From NCBI GenBank assembly GCA_003184365.1, contig NKYR01000040.1:1-64000 (forward strand): a stretch of DNA of 64,000 nt. The letters run 5' to 3'. The translations under genes were made by a program, and so were the position numbers. The DNA comes from Evernia prunastri (taxonomy: Eukaryota > Ascomycota > Lecanoromycetes > Lecanorales > Parmeliaceae). Shown here one piece after another: positions 10,561 through 21,665 of the stretch (positions are counted from its first letter, which is position 1; each line of letters starts with the position of its first letter). The notes beneath the pieces were generated by a model. It had not been told where the DNA came from. It was given only the letters and a program-made list of their open reading frames with translations, and did not search any database.

Positions 10561-11777
10561 TCAATGCTGCCATCTTCGGCTGCAATTGCGAAAGCCGCGC
10601 AATGTCAAGCCATTTCTCCAGTCGTGCTCTCTCCAATTTCCAGGACTCGGAAAAGCTGTCGAAGGAGGCCCCTCGTTCGCAAGGCTTGCGGGCAATCCTG
10701 AACATGTCTCTGGTCATGCTCATGCCGTTACTCAGCCGTGACTGCGGACGAAGACGAGCATTTGGCTTTGATTCCTCCTCCGTTCATCAAAAGTGTCTCC
10801 GGCACGCCATTCGTCGTATCTGCCTGAAAACCCTGCTTGGAGCAGCCAGGTTCAACACTTCGCTTCCGATCCGTTGTATTTTCCACAACAGCTACGATGG
10901 CCTCTTTCCCAATCTCAAGACAATCGACCTCTCGCAGCAGGAAACCCAAATATAGTAGTTTGGTCACTGTCCCCACCTGGTCCAATCTGCTGAACTCTTG
11001 GCTGCTGAGTTGACCAGACCCTCTGGAATGGGATATTTTAGGTATCGATTCCAGAGAAAGCGGAAGAAGCTCATATGCCCAATATTCCGCCGCCGATATG
11101 AGTACGTCGACCGTGAGGGGAATGGTCAAAGGTTTTTTCCGCTACAGCACATATTGAACATCAACCAACCCAACCCAACCCAAACCAAACCAACAATACA
11201 TCGTAGCAGACTCGCAGATAAACTTGCATCCGAGTGCTCGCTTGATGTCAATATCACAATCACCATCTCATCACCCACGCCCTCAGCGGGCTTTAGCATC
11301 GAAAGGACGGCGATACCTTTTCGGCGCTTCACCCGCTTCATCTCGATGCCAGGGTAGGGATTGATCGGATCAAGCTTGCTTGTGGGGGAGATATCAGCAA
11401 GCAAAGATGAACGGGTATGATGGCTTGATTCGAACGGTTGAATGAACGAACGCTCAGAGCGCCGCGGCTTTTTTTCTTTTTTTTCTCGGTGTTTGGGGGG
11501 AAGGAAGGGGGATCGGGTTTGATGTACATGTATGACCAAGGTACTTGCCTGTGCTGAGTCTATACTGAGGCATCATGCGATACAATACCCTGCAAATGGC
11601 CGACATGGTCAGATTGGGTTTGGGATATCGAATGGATGAAGTTGCATCTTCTACTCCCGGCAGATGTAATAAACAATGTCTCCTTCATTTCCCCCGAACA
11701 CCGTGGCCCGCCGCATGTCCCGATCCAATACCCACCCACACGTCCCCATCCATGGAAAGAAAGAAACAATCAGCGTG
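10561..11777. other. Low-confidence region downstream of the receptor gene
   Basis: Contains long overlapping frames on both strands (10263-10955 plus; 11129-10728 and 11539-11126 minus), none with a recognisable domain; 11160-11190 is a CCAAC/CCAAA low-complexity tract that opens frames artificially. The upstream part of the ankyrin relic may extend here. Confidence 0.3.
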
Positions 11778-13219
11778 TCAGTACATCTCCACCCCCTCCG
11801 TGACCGCAACGCCCACCACTCCTTTCTCCAGAATTCCATTTTGGGAATGACAGCTCCCATTCCGATCGACCGTGCCCTGAGAATCGAACCAGTACCTCGC
11901 CAGCCTGGGGTTCTGGACCCGCCTCTCGCCGGGACTATTGCCGCCGCCGGGAGACGCCGGGGACCTGTTACTGCAGCGCTCGCAGGACCGGTCGGCGGAA
12001 TTGCAGTAGTGCCCGCGGACTAGGATGCTGTAGATGGGCCGCATCGTGGGAAGGCTGGCGCTGACGATGCCGATGGAGTTTTCGACGACGGCCCAGATGA
12101 TTGGATCGACATCGGCCCCTGAGGTTGTTAGATTGGAAGCTTTGAGCGGTGGGAGGTCAGATCGGAAAGGGAACGCGGGAGGACGTACAGCTTGCGTCTT
12201 CGTGGGAGAGGCGCTTGACGATGATGGTTCGGTAGGTGCTGGCTATACAGACGCTTTGATGTGATTGGCGGTGTCAGCGCGGTGAGGTTGGAAGTATTGG
12301 GGAAGAGAGAGCGCTGCCAGTGTACTTACAAACCGCTTAGAAGGAAGATGCCCACCAATTGGATTTTCCGGTTCCGCTCCATATGCAAATTCCAAATCAA
12401 TGGTACCGGCAGCAGGCAAGTGACGACATCCGAGATCACGTTAATCGAGCCAGGTATGCATCCCGCCAGAAGAATGTTCACGCAGGAGCCATCAACTCTC
12501 TGGTCCCAAGCTCTGTGCACGGGCGTGCATTGGAAGATGGACAGAAAGATTTCGGCAGTGTTGTTGGCAAAGATGACGAAGGCGAAACACCAAAGGCCAG
12601 CGGTAAAGTGAGGGACGGAGCCGAAGATGCGGTGGAAGAGGAGAAGGGCAGAGTATTTGAAGGCGGCAGTAGAGCACCTCCATCGATATGATGGTCTGAG
12701 GAGCGTTAGAGCGGTGCGATATCCTAAGGACCAGAGATTTGAACATAAGATTAGGGAAGGAAACATGTTCATACCTTGGCATACGCTGCTGGATCTTTAA
12801 TCAGAATGACGTGTTTTCCGGCTCCTAGATGTACCGCTGAATACGGAGATGGACATTAGCAACCTCGTGACAAAACAAGATGGCGATATCAGGGTCTAGA
12901 CGTACAGTAAAAGCATGCAGCGACCTGACCCATGCATATAACCTGGGGAACGTAGTCAGCCAAGCAAATAATATGGAATGCTTGGCTCATGACATTCAAG
13001 ATACCAAGCTCTCCATCAGCTTACCAGGGCAAATATCATCATGTAATCGTCGGAAAGTATTTTGGATTTGCTCAGGTGGCGAGCAAGTAACCTTAAAAGT
13101 ACTGCAGTCATAGCCAAGAAGATACATATTGCAGCCGAAACAATTATATTGGGCGCTCGGGTGTCGTGAATGTGTGAGAGTTCATATTTGATCTCGGTTG
13201 GTGAGAGGGGACTCGGCAT
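11778..13219 (-). pseudogene. PTH11-like rhodopsin-domain receptor, one frame break
   Basis: Exons on the minus strand: 13219-13025, 12942-12906, 12836-12775, 12696-12330, 12253-12189, 12118-11778. All introns are GT-AG and phases fit except within exon 4. The product has the fungal rhodopsin-domain layout: several hydrophobic helices, loop motif GAGKHVIL, FQCTPVHRAWD (Cys-rich extracellular loop), helix ending VTCLLPVPLIW, and the final block IIWAVVENSIGIVSASLPT, typical of PTH11-like membrane proteins. Between TIISMEVLY and AAFKYSALLLFHRIF (about 12,665-12,675) the reading frame shifts and the helix looks several residues short, so a small deletion has broken it, unless the assembly is wrong. 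Apart from this the gene looks healthy, so the loss is recent. The ligand is unknown; the family is plasma-membrane and linked to surface sensing in plant-associated fungi. Confidence 0.7.
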
Positions 13220-15279
13220 CTTGACTTGGCAGCAATGGTCATATGAAGGTGAGCAGATGGACAGTTGCAATGGAGGATTGTACCAAAAGCGAAGGTCGTC
13301 GGGGCGGGCTCTCATCTATCCTCAAGTCTCAACCAGGCCACACTCTCGCACAGACCTTGGGTTGAAGATGGGGTATGGGGGCCAGAAGTAGGTCTCCTTG
13401 TTGGCCCTCTTGGACTCGCGTGGACATGGATCATTATGAGCATGGGTGGTGTATTCATGGCTTTTCAAGTGCAGAAGAGGCAGCCAATTGAGGGGCTTCC
13501 CCTCGATTGTTCAGTGGGAAAGCGGTGAAGCTAAAGACGGTACGGCTTCCCCACTACGGTACACTATCAGATTAACTAACGTGCCCGACTGGTGATAGCA
13601 AAAGAGGCCGTTGCATCTTGTGCCTGAATTGCAATAATGCCTTCATACTTTATAGAGCGATTCTGGAAGTTGTGTTGACAAGTAGGGAGAAAAACAGCCA
13701 ATACTTTTATTCCTGTGGGGGGTTCGATGTTTGTGGAATGATTCGATCATGTTGTTCATTCTAGGGTGAAGGGAAAATGATGGAGCCAAGACATTGGTGC
13801 AGCTTCAAGCCTTCAACTTTCAAGTTTTGGCCTGGTCAACATCGGTTACAGTACCTTTTATTAGTTTACAGTGCTTTGACCCACAACTCCAACTTTCAAG
13901 ACCCCTAAAGATTAGGGCCATTAGGTACCTTACTTTACTTTAAAGTACCTAGCTTGCGGCCAAGCAAACGCTAATGTCAAGGCTAAGGTACCTAAAGTAA
14001 CCTAAAGGTACCTTACGTAGGTACCTAGGTAAGTACCTTTGTACCTAGAACACGGTCTCGGGGAAAAGGCCCGGAAGTTGGGGAAATTGAACTACCTTAC
14101 TCTACCGGAGTCAGTGGAGCCTTCTGAAGCTTCTAGCGGCGTTCCAGAACAATGATGCAACTAAATTAACTAAATTTCCAGGAGGTCCAGTTCGTGTGGC
14201 TTCGATCGCTGTCCCAACATTGTTGACCCAAAATGTGTTCCTTTCCCCGCTCCAATTAACATAGTATTTACTAACCTTCTCCAATTGACCAATTTATGCT
14301 CAACGGCGTCTGCAACAGACAGCATGCTGAAAACGGGCAACGCGAACCTTTCGCCATTTCACTACAATGCTTTTGCCATTCTTTTGTTACAAAGCCTCCT
14401 ATCTTATTTGATGTATCTTTAAATCGTCCTATGAACTTTTAGTACGTGTTAGTCGATCACAAGAGATATAGATCACGGAAGCTAAACACATCAAGGTCGA
14501 TTGGTGGATTCTAGAAAGAACATTTCGAGCTTATAAGATTCATTGGTCTTTCGAAAGAGGGTCGACTAAGCTCTAGTACGAGTGTTGGAGTCTGGTACTG
14601 CTGTGAGACTAAAGTTGGTAGAAAAAGTTGCAAAATCAACTGAGTCTTGCCACTCCGACTGAACACAACTCCCAGGCTGTTATCAATAATTCCAAAGTCA
14701 TCATTTTCGTCTTTTCAACCCCTTAACTAACGGAAGATTCCTTATACTTATCTCAAATGCTCCTTTTTCCAAATGACTTGGAATGGCCCCGAGCGTTATT
14801 AGCATACACCTTTCTTGAGCCTAAAATATAGACACCTCTTTAAGTCGTTTTCGTTTATTTATTTTCCGAAAGGAAAGAACTTGTCAAAATGTTTGATCCT
14901 TTCGTTGAAAAGATCTTTACATAATTAAAGAACGAAGCATTAGAGGAATTTTACGTCTATCCGGTAATAAGTTGAGTATTTCTCAAGACTTACGGAGACA
15001 CGAGCTGTGGATGTAATCTTATTCTAAAGCGCTTAAAAGATCGTTAAATATATAAACTATTACTTTGCTGGTGCGAGCTCTTTGACATTCACTTATCTAT
15101 TTATTATTGCTTGTATTATGTTGCCAACAGCATACTTTTTCAGCATCATCTCTCAGATACGATGGTTACCAAGTTGTGCGGCTGACGCCATCAGGCGGGG
15201 AGTCATATCAGATTCTACTACCTTGTCTCAGAGAATCATCATCTTCTCCATACAGGCGTCGGCTCCGGGCGCTGAAGCC
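13220..15279. other. Two-kilobase gene-free region
   Basis: No convincing coding frame. 13,920-14,050 holds a dense cluster of GGTACCT / AGGTACC words (see separate entry). From about 14,400 the DNA becomes AT-richer without reaching the RIP-block composition. Confidence 0.5.
13924..14047. repeat. Cluster of palindromic TAGGTACCT-type repeats
   Basis: About a dozen copies of GGTACCT, AAGTACCT or TACCTAGGTA within 125 bp in both orientations. A shorter occurrence lies near 48,935. The words are self-complementary, so the tract can form hairpins; this is a common kind of low-complexity intergenic DNA in ascomycetes. Confidence 0.6.
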
Positions 15280-16170
15280 TCAGACGCAATGTGTCTTCCA
15301 CTGAACCAAAGCATATCTTCCGTTATTACTGGTTTGACCGTCTGGCCAGCAGCAGTCTGAAGGTGTCTTGACTGGCATATTGCAAAGCGGCATTAAGCAC
15401 CTCTTCTGTGTTGTTAAGCTAGGGCACCAATCCAGAAGAACCGCCATCTTCCGATCGTCTTGGTCCTGAACAACGCCAGAATTTTTTCGGTTGGTAATCA
15501 AAGTATCAGGAATCCTATCTAGCAGCGAAGCTAGTCTCTCCTCATCTGAAGTACGAATCGCATAGGGCAGTATTAGCTCTGGCATTGCCCAACTTTCTTT
15601 GCCTTCACTCAGTACTGCAAAACTTCCCTGCTGCGCAGCCATCGCCGCGAAAAGTAAACCTTCGTTCTTCAATTTGTTACTCAGTGCTCGGTCTTCTACG
15701 TAGGACGTAAGTATTTCTTCAAAGCCGTAGTAGGTTGCAACAAAAAACGATCTGGATCGGAACTCGGAACAGCTAGTAAGAGGTTCTTGGAACTTCAATG
15801 ACGCTGCTGAAACCCCCCTCGCTAGCACGCGGCTACAATACCATTGTACCCAAGTGTTTAGTGGCGAACCAGATCCCAGCTCGTCTGAGAAGAAAGATTG
15901 GAAAATCCGCCCAAATTTGGTATCGTCCAACCTGTCGCTCTGCGGAATCAATTTGCAGTACCAAAGTCGGAGAAGATGTCCTATCTGTTTTGGCCATCGA
16001 AGGCAACCAGTTCCCTATCCTCGTCGTTTAGTGTATCTAGCGCTGCTGCCCGCAAATCGCTGCTATGCCTTCCCATATTTTCTGCAGATCTCAAATCGGA
16101 CATGACTTGTATTAGTTGTGTTCAAGTTGCTCATCAGCGCGGGGTAGCTGGATGAGGCTGAACGAGCTGC
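15280..16170 (-). pseudogene. Decayed ankyrin/NLR-type protein, C-terminal part
   Basis: Minus-strand frame 15951-15280 reads as a helical repeat protein (FFVATYYGFEEILTSYVED resembles ankyrin-like repeats of fungal NLR tails). Near 15,415 the frame shifts: the repeat pattern continues in another frame as TEEVLNAALQYASQDTFRLL and then ends at tandem stops. Upstream, 16,080-15,960 continues the similarity (DTLNDEDRELVAFDGQNR) but is interrupted by a stop and another shift before RLWYCKLIPQSDRLDD. This is the relic of an ankyrin-ended STAND/NLR gene. Family assignment is by pattern only. Confidence 0.5.
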
Positions 16171-18042
16171 GTTTTAACATACTCAAAATCCGTTTCGTCT
16201 CTTGGCATTGAAGGTCCGACGCATTGTTGCATAATTCTCGTCTTATAGTATAAGCATCTTCCCTCAGTTCTCGAGATATGAGTTATCAAGTATCACAAAT
16301 TGTCGATATTTGAAGCTCTACAAACTTCGCCCTATAAGCCACCTTAAACCAGTCGCTATATCTCTTGCTCTGACGAAATTGACGACTTCCCGCTAGCGCT
16401 ACGTCGTGCACCAGACATCAATAGTCACCATACAGCAACTGAGAAAGTGTTGAGATTATTATAGATGATTGATTTTTGAGCTTTAGAGTGGTTTGAGAGC
16501 AACTTGTATGCCTTGTAGCTCATGTTAATTTACCACCTGAGGGTTAGCTACAACACCACAGTGCTTAGTGCTGTAGCAATTTCCAATACAGGGTTCGATT
16601 GAGGAGACATCTATGATGATCGAAGTTGAAGATAGACTGATGATGTCGATGAAGTAGTATGCTCAGTGTGAGAAAAAATAGGCAGAAGGGAAAGAGGGCG
16701 CACAGATAGAACTATGGGCATGCAAATTGAGTACAGCCGGCTCGAGATGAATGATAATAGGGCCAACTTCTAGCTATGTATTTCACCCAGGAAATCTTTG
16801 CAAGTGAGGTAAACCGGACAATGAGAATGCAGGTGTTTCGTCGCTTGTTCCTTCCTCACCGAATTCTTTATCTGGATGACCTCTTGGCAAATAAGTCATA
16901 GCAATTCAAGTGTAGGGAAAACTTTGTCCATGTTATCATACTGGCTCTTAGTCTCCTTTGCTTCACGAGAGCCAAAGTACCTCCTAGCTCATCGCATCAG
17001 GCAACGCATCCTCTAGCAGCGAATTCAATGAATATTTGCGTTGATTCTGAAAAAGCGGAACGTACAGACTGCAGCCAGCAATTCGGCCTCAGCTGAGGAT
17101 CCTCTACCTCCAACTACGACAGAGTCTCCCATGCTGACCCGTTGGAATCCCCTCTGGGCGCGTTTTGACAGTCTTGATAGTCAGTACCACTTCTTCCGTC
17201 TGATTACCAGGATGTTGGTCGTTGGCCAGCAAAGTCATCATCCAGTAGCCACTACCAATGCGGTGGCTGTAGAGCTGCCCGACGCCCTGGAGTCCTACAA
17301 TACTGTGCCGAGCAAAGATACGGATTGCGACTGGCCTAGCGAAGATGACTACTCCCCTTCCTCCGTTGCATCAGATAGTAAAGAGTAGAGACCCTCGCAC
17401 CAATGAACAACGCGTCCACATCCTTCTAACCGTCCAGGACTTGCTCAAAGTGTTTGGAATTCAATCAGCGACTTTCCCCAACTCACGTCGTGCACACCGA
17501 CTCGCTGCCTAGCGCCTACGAAAGCCTCGGCGATGTTCCTCCCAAATCCATCTGATCGAGGCTGTGGTTTTTCACGTCTGATTTGGCTTATCGAGCACAA
17601 TCATGGCTGTGACTTACCCATCTTCGCTCCCCTCCCAGGTTTTTTACCACTAGGTAGATTTCTCCCTCCGCCCGATGCGGGATATCGTATCCAACTGCAA
17701 AGATACACTTGGTCAAGTAGACGAACAGGAAACATTCTCATCACGAGGCGGTCATGGTATATGAAGAGCATCTTTGAGACAGAAAATGAAAGGCACAGTG
17801 AACTGGAGCATACTTCACGTTGAAGATTGTCTCATATATGCTTTGATGGTAGAGATAGAGCACTCAATCATATAATAGCCGTCATGACTATGACATTGGT
17901 ACCTACGGGGTGACGGCGAAGCTGAATTGCAACAACGACCCCTCGTGTACCGCACCACATGATGGACTCGTGCGGCCGAGAACACACTCCATTCAGACGA
18001 ATATCTAATCGAACGAATCTTATCTAATCTCGACCTAGGCTA
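16171..18042. other. Gene-poor region with one unassigned frame
   Basis: A plus frame 17041-17388 (115 codons, TTG at its start, no upstream ATG) contains QYHFFRLITRMLVVGQQS and an acidic Ser-rich end; it could be a terminal exon or a relic. 17533-17823 is open but unrecognisable. No complete gene. Confidence 0.3.
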
Positions 18043-18312
18043 CTCGTATCTACCCGAAAGTGCACTTTACCTGGAAGTGCACGATTAGGGCTAGGGCACA
18101 GCGCCGCAAATTAGAAATTGTCCACCTACCTATCTATATTATACACTATTTCCATAAATTTCCGCATTTTTATACTATCACTGAAGTTATATTATCGTTA
18201 TACTAATAATTTACTTACGCTGTCTGGGTACATATATGATGGTGGACAGAATTTGCGGTGACAGCCCTAACCGTGCACTTCCAGGTAAAGTGCACTTCTG
18301 GGTAGATACGAG
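18043..18312. mobile_element. MITE with long inverted termini and TA duplication
   Basis: 270 bp. The left end CTCGTATCTACCC... is repeated inverted at the right end ...GGGTAGATACGAG. Near-perfect over about 50 bp, the inverted repeat continues imperfectly to roughly 90 bp per side (CCGCAAATT and GTCCACC recur on both arms). TA dinucleotides flank both ends (18041-18042 and 18313-18314), the target duplication of Tc1/mariner-type transposases. The interior is AT-rich and non-coding, so the element is non-autonomous. Confidence 0.8.
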
Positions 18313-18540
18313 TACTAGTGCAAAAATTGAGGCTGTGCAGCCGATAGGTAGGTATGTAAGGTAGGGAGAGCTTAGACAGTCAGCCCTATGTCTCTTATTT
18401 TTGCTGTCCCAAATCATTCAATCATTTCAGAAGTCGAAAACATTACATTCAAAACAGTATTACCAAGATTCCACAGTGACGAAGACTAGATTGTACAAAG
18501 CACGCAAGTCTGTGGATCCGTTGTAAGAAACAACTACACG

Positions 18541-19100
18541 ATGCCAGCTCTACCAAATTCCCAGCAACCAGACTGGAGCAACAACGTCTATGTCGTCGTG
18601 ACAACCCGCATGTTCGCCATGTTCTCACTGGCATACCTAATCAAAAGCCTGTACAATCTGATACCTGCAAGCTGGGGCACGCGTGCTCTTTCCATGGCAG
18701 CTAGTAAGCATTCCTTCCCTTCCAACTTTCACCAATGCATGAGAGGTGTGAAGAGGCGAGAGCTAACCGTACTTTGCCAACGGCAGTTGTTGCAGATGAT
18801 GTTGAACTCCAAGACAACATATCAGACGCTCCGATTACGCCTGATGCCGCAGGCGCCGCCGGCACTGGTCCTGACCTTGAGGCCAACATCACGCTCGGAT
18901 TGCGTCGCCCACAGCCCAGCCATGCTCCACCCAATCGCGCAGCAAGGTTGCGGGCCAATGCTCGAGCAGAAAGTCAAGGCACTGAGGACTCCAGATCCGC
19001 AACTCCCACTGCTGCGATGCCGGAGCAAGATGTCGGGGTCCGCAGTGGCCTGCCTCAAATCGAAGAACACATGCATACTGCTGTGGGCCACAGTGGCTAG
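18541..19100 (+). CDS. Small hypothetical protein with one membrane segment
   Basis: Model: join(18541..18703, 18787..19100), 158 aa, with an 83-bp intron (GTAAGC donor, GCTAAC branch site, GGCAG acceptor). The N-terminus carries one hydrophobic segment (around RMFAMFSLAYLIKSLYNLI, residues 23-41). The second exon is acidic, Ala/Pro/Arg-rich and probably disordered. Unspliced, the frame stays open to 19110, but the spliced frame gives a cleaner composition and uses strong splice signals. I do not recognise it. The MITE lies about 230 bp upstream and could supply promoter sequence. Confidence 0.5.
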
Positions 19101-21665
19101 GCGTAGCTAGCCTACCAGCTCTCTACACATGCCTCATAGGTCCAATTGCCGTTGCCGGATGTGGGTCGCGGGCTCAGCAGCAAGTTTCTTTCTTTGAGGT
19201 ATTACTTAGGGACGGCTCGATATGTACTTGAAGACAGTGTGATGGTGGGCGACTGCAGAAGGTTGCATAGATATGAGGCTGAGGACCATGGACATTCTTT
19301 GCGGTTGCCCCGATATGAGCGTTTTTCGATAGAGGTTCCTGATTCCTTTCCCGGATGATGTGCCATTGACGTTGCCCCTTTGGTCAGAACACCACCTTCA
19401 TAACGGCCCTGATTATAGAATAATTGTTTTCTCTTGTGTTCTTCATCTCATTGTGACCATGGTCCCTCAAGCTATAGAAGACATCGTGGTGGGACATTCG
19501 AGGTAGGTGTCATTTACCAGATAAGCGTCCATGGTTTTGATACTTAGAAACGACCCGATAGCATTGATCTATCCTGCCCGGATTGCCTGTTGACGGCTCA
19601 GGCTGTGATGTGGTGCTGCCGTCAACCTCGACGGCTCGCGCGACGGTCTGGCAAGCGTTCTTCCGACGCTCTTTCATCATTGCTTAGCATCCTCCATGAC
19701 CACCAACCAAACCCAGTGCAAGAAAGTTCGTTCTGTTATGTCGGCCGTCATGGTGTTGGAGGATACGAAACGTTCGTGGAGAGAAGGCTGAGGAGCTGAA
19801 GTGATGGGACAACGGAGTCTAATTTTAGCGCAAACTCTGCTGACAGAGAGTTCTTGGCACCCTGGCGCTCTTGGCATCCTTTGAGAGCCGAGGTGCTTCC
19901 CTCATTTGAAACTCGATCGGAAAGTCCAAAGTCTCTCACGGGAAGCGTGATCAGTCTGCAATGGACACGAGGCTGCGGTGTTCTCCGATATCTCACTCTC
20001 AATGCAGAAAAGCCGGCTCCAAGACATCATCTCCAACAGCCGCTCATGGTTTGGCGAGAGACGTTAAGGACAACAGAACGAGTTCTGGCGGGTGGTTCTT
20101 CTTCATGTCGATACCATTTCATGAGGTGCCATGGCATTGGAGATCGGGGTGATACGCGAAGCGGAACCCCCGTGCAACCCCTCACGTCAAACCATCGCCC
20201 ACCTCCCATTCTCTGTCACATCAATGTCCTGCGGCAGGTGCACCTGACCCAAAGCAGTGATCTCCGTCTTCAAAGATTGTTGCGCAGATATAGTCACTGT
20301 GTAAAGATCGTTCTTTTCCTTTGTCCTGATCAGTGAAACACCAGCAGCAGTAAATGTGGCATCATGTGTGCCGAAGATACCTTCAACTTCCTTTGACACC
20401 TTGAGCCAAGGCACAGCTCGCCAGCACCTCTATTCGGACAATTTCCAATTGAGCTACATATTCAAGGCGCGTAGATAAAGCGGAGAGTCCGTTTTGATGT
20501 GCCCGGTAGACTAGCTGAGTCATATCTGGGAGGCAGATACACACGGTCGAGATCCAAATTTCGGCCCCTGCCCGATAGAAGAAGGTAACGTAGTCTCCTA
20601 GAACCATTTTTCTAGCCAGTATGCACTTGTTTATTGGGTACGCTTCTCACATTCTCGAGAAGTCTCTTTATTTTGCTCGGTGCGTACCGGAGTCGTTCCT
20701 AGAGTGCTTGTACACCTGCACCGTGGTTGCAGCTGAATATACGATGGAAAGGATATGCATGCCTCACCGCTCTGTTTAGCAAGTAGGCCGAGCATGCTTC
20801 ATGGTCAAACAATGTTTCATAGCCTCCAGTATGTCAATATATGGCCCAGCCCGCTGCCACCACCACATCCTTGAGGCTTGGAATCCCCTCTCTGCCCCAA
20901 GTACCGGCATAAGGCTCCAAAAAACAGTCTCGGTCAGAACATGTATTATGGACTACTCTCACGCACAGTTTGTGTTTGGTTGTGCAGTATGTTGTATGCT
21001 TTCCAAGGCTGCCACGCTACTAGACACATTTAAGCTCGGCGCAAAGGCCAAAGATCTTGTCTGATACCGGGTCTAGTAGCAGGGATATGAATGTCATTCG
21101 CTCCAATTCTTCTCTATGCGTTTACTAAACCACCTTATGCACTTATCGAACATCGGACCCAAATCACGCAGGCTTTAGCAATTGCTAATCTTGGCGTGCG
21201 GGGGCATGCATAGCGCCTCTGAAGCGAGACAACAGGCCTAGCCAACCCAGAAATACCGCACGTATGGCTGAATTGCAGGCTGCTTACTGTACACTTTTGT
21301 TTGCATAACACTCCTACAATAACAGGTACTATCTCAGATTCCAGACCGCGGACTAAATCATCTCTACCATTGAGACATTGCTTTCTGTTATCAAAGTAAT
21401 GTCCTGACCTGGTGATTGCTGACAAGGATCCCGCGCAAGCATGACTAGTGATCTAGACAGACACATGATGTCAGGGCATGCCTTAGCCATTTGGTGCGCG
21501 TTCGCCTCGTACTCCCTACTTCGGGCTATGAAGTCCTGATATATCAGCAGTCCCTGCATGCGTGCCAAGAAGGTACTGTAAGTGAGCTATATAAAAAGTC
21601 TGAACCTGGACGACGTGAAAGTGGAAATAACAGTGTTCTCGGTATCGTAATCTCTTGGGGGAAAA
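19101..21665. other. Gene-poor region with a possible minus-strand relic
   Basis: Minus-strand frames 20607-20383 (MVLGDYVTFFYRAGAEIW..., real ATG) and 20414-20187 (WLKVSKEVEGIFGTHDATFT) overlap by 32 bp and read like one protein broken by a frameshift near 20,400. I cannot assign a family. Other frames look like shadows. Confidence 0.3.
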
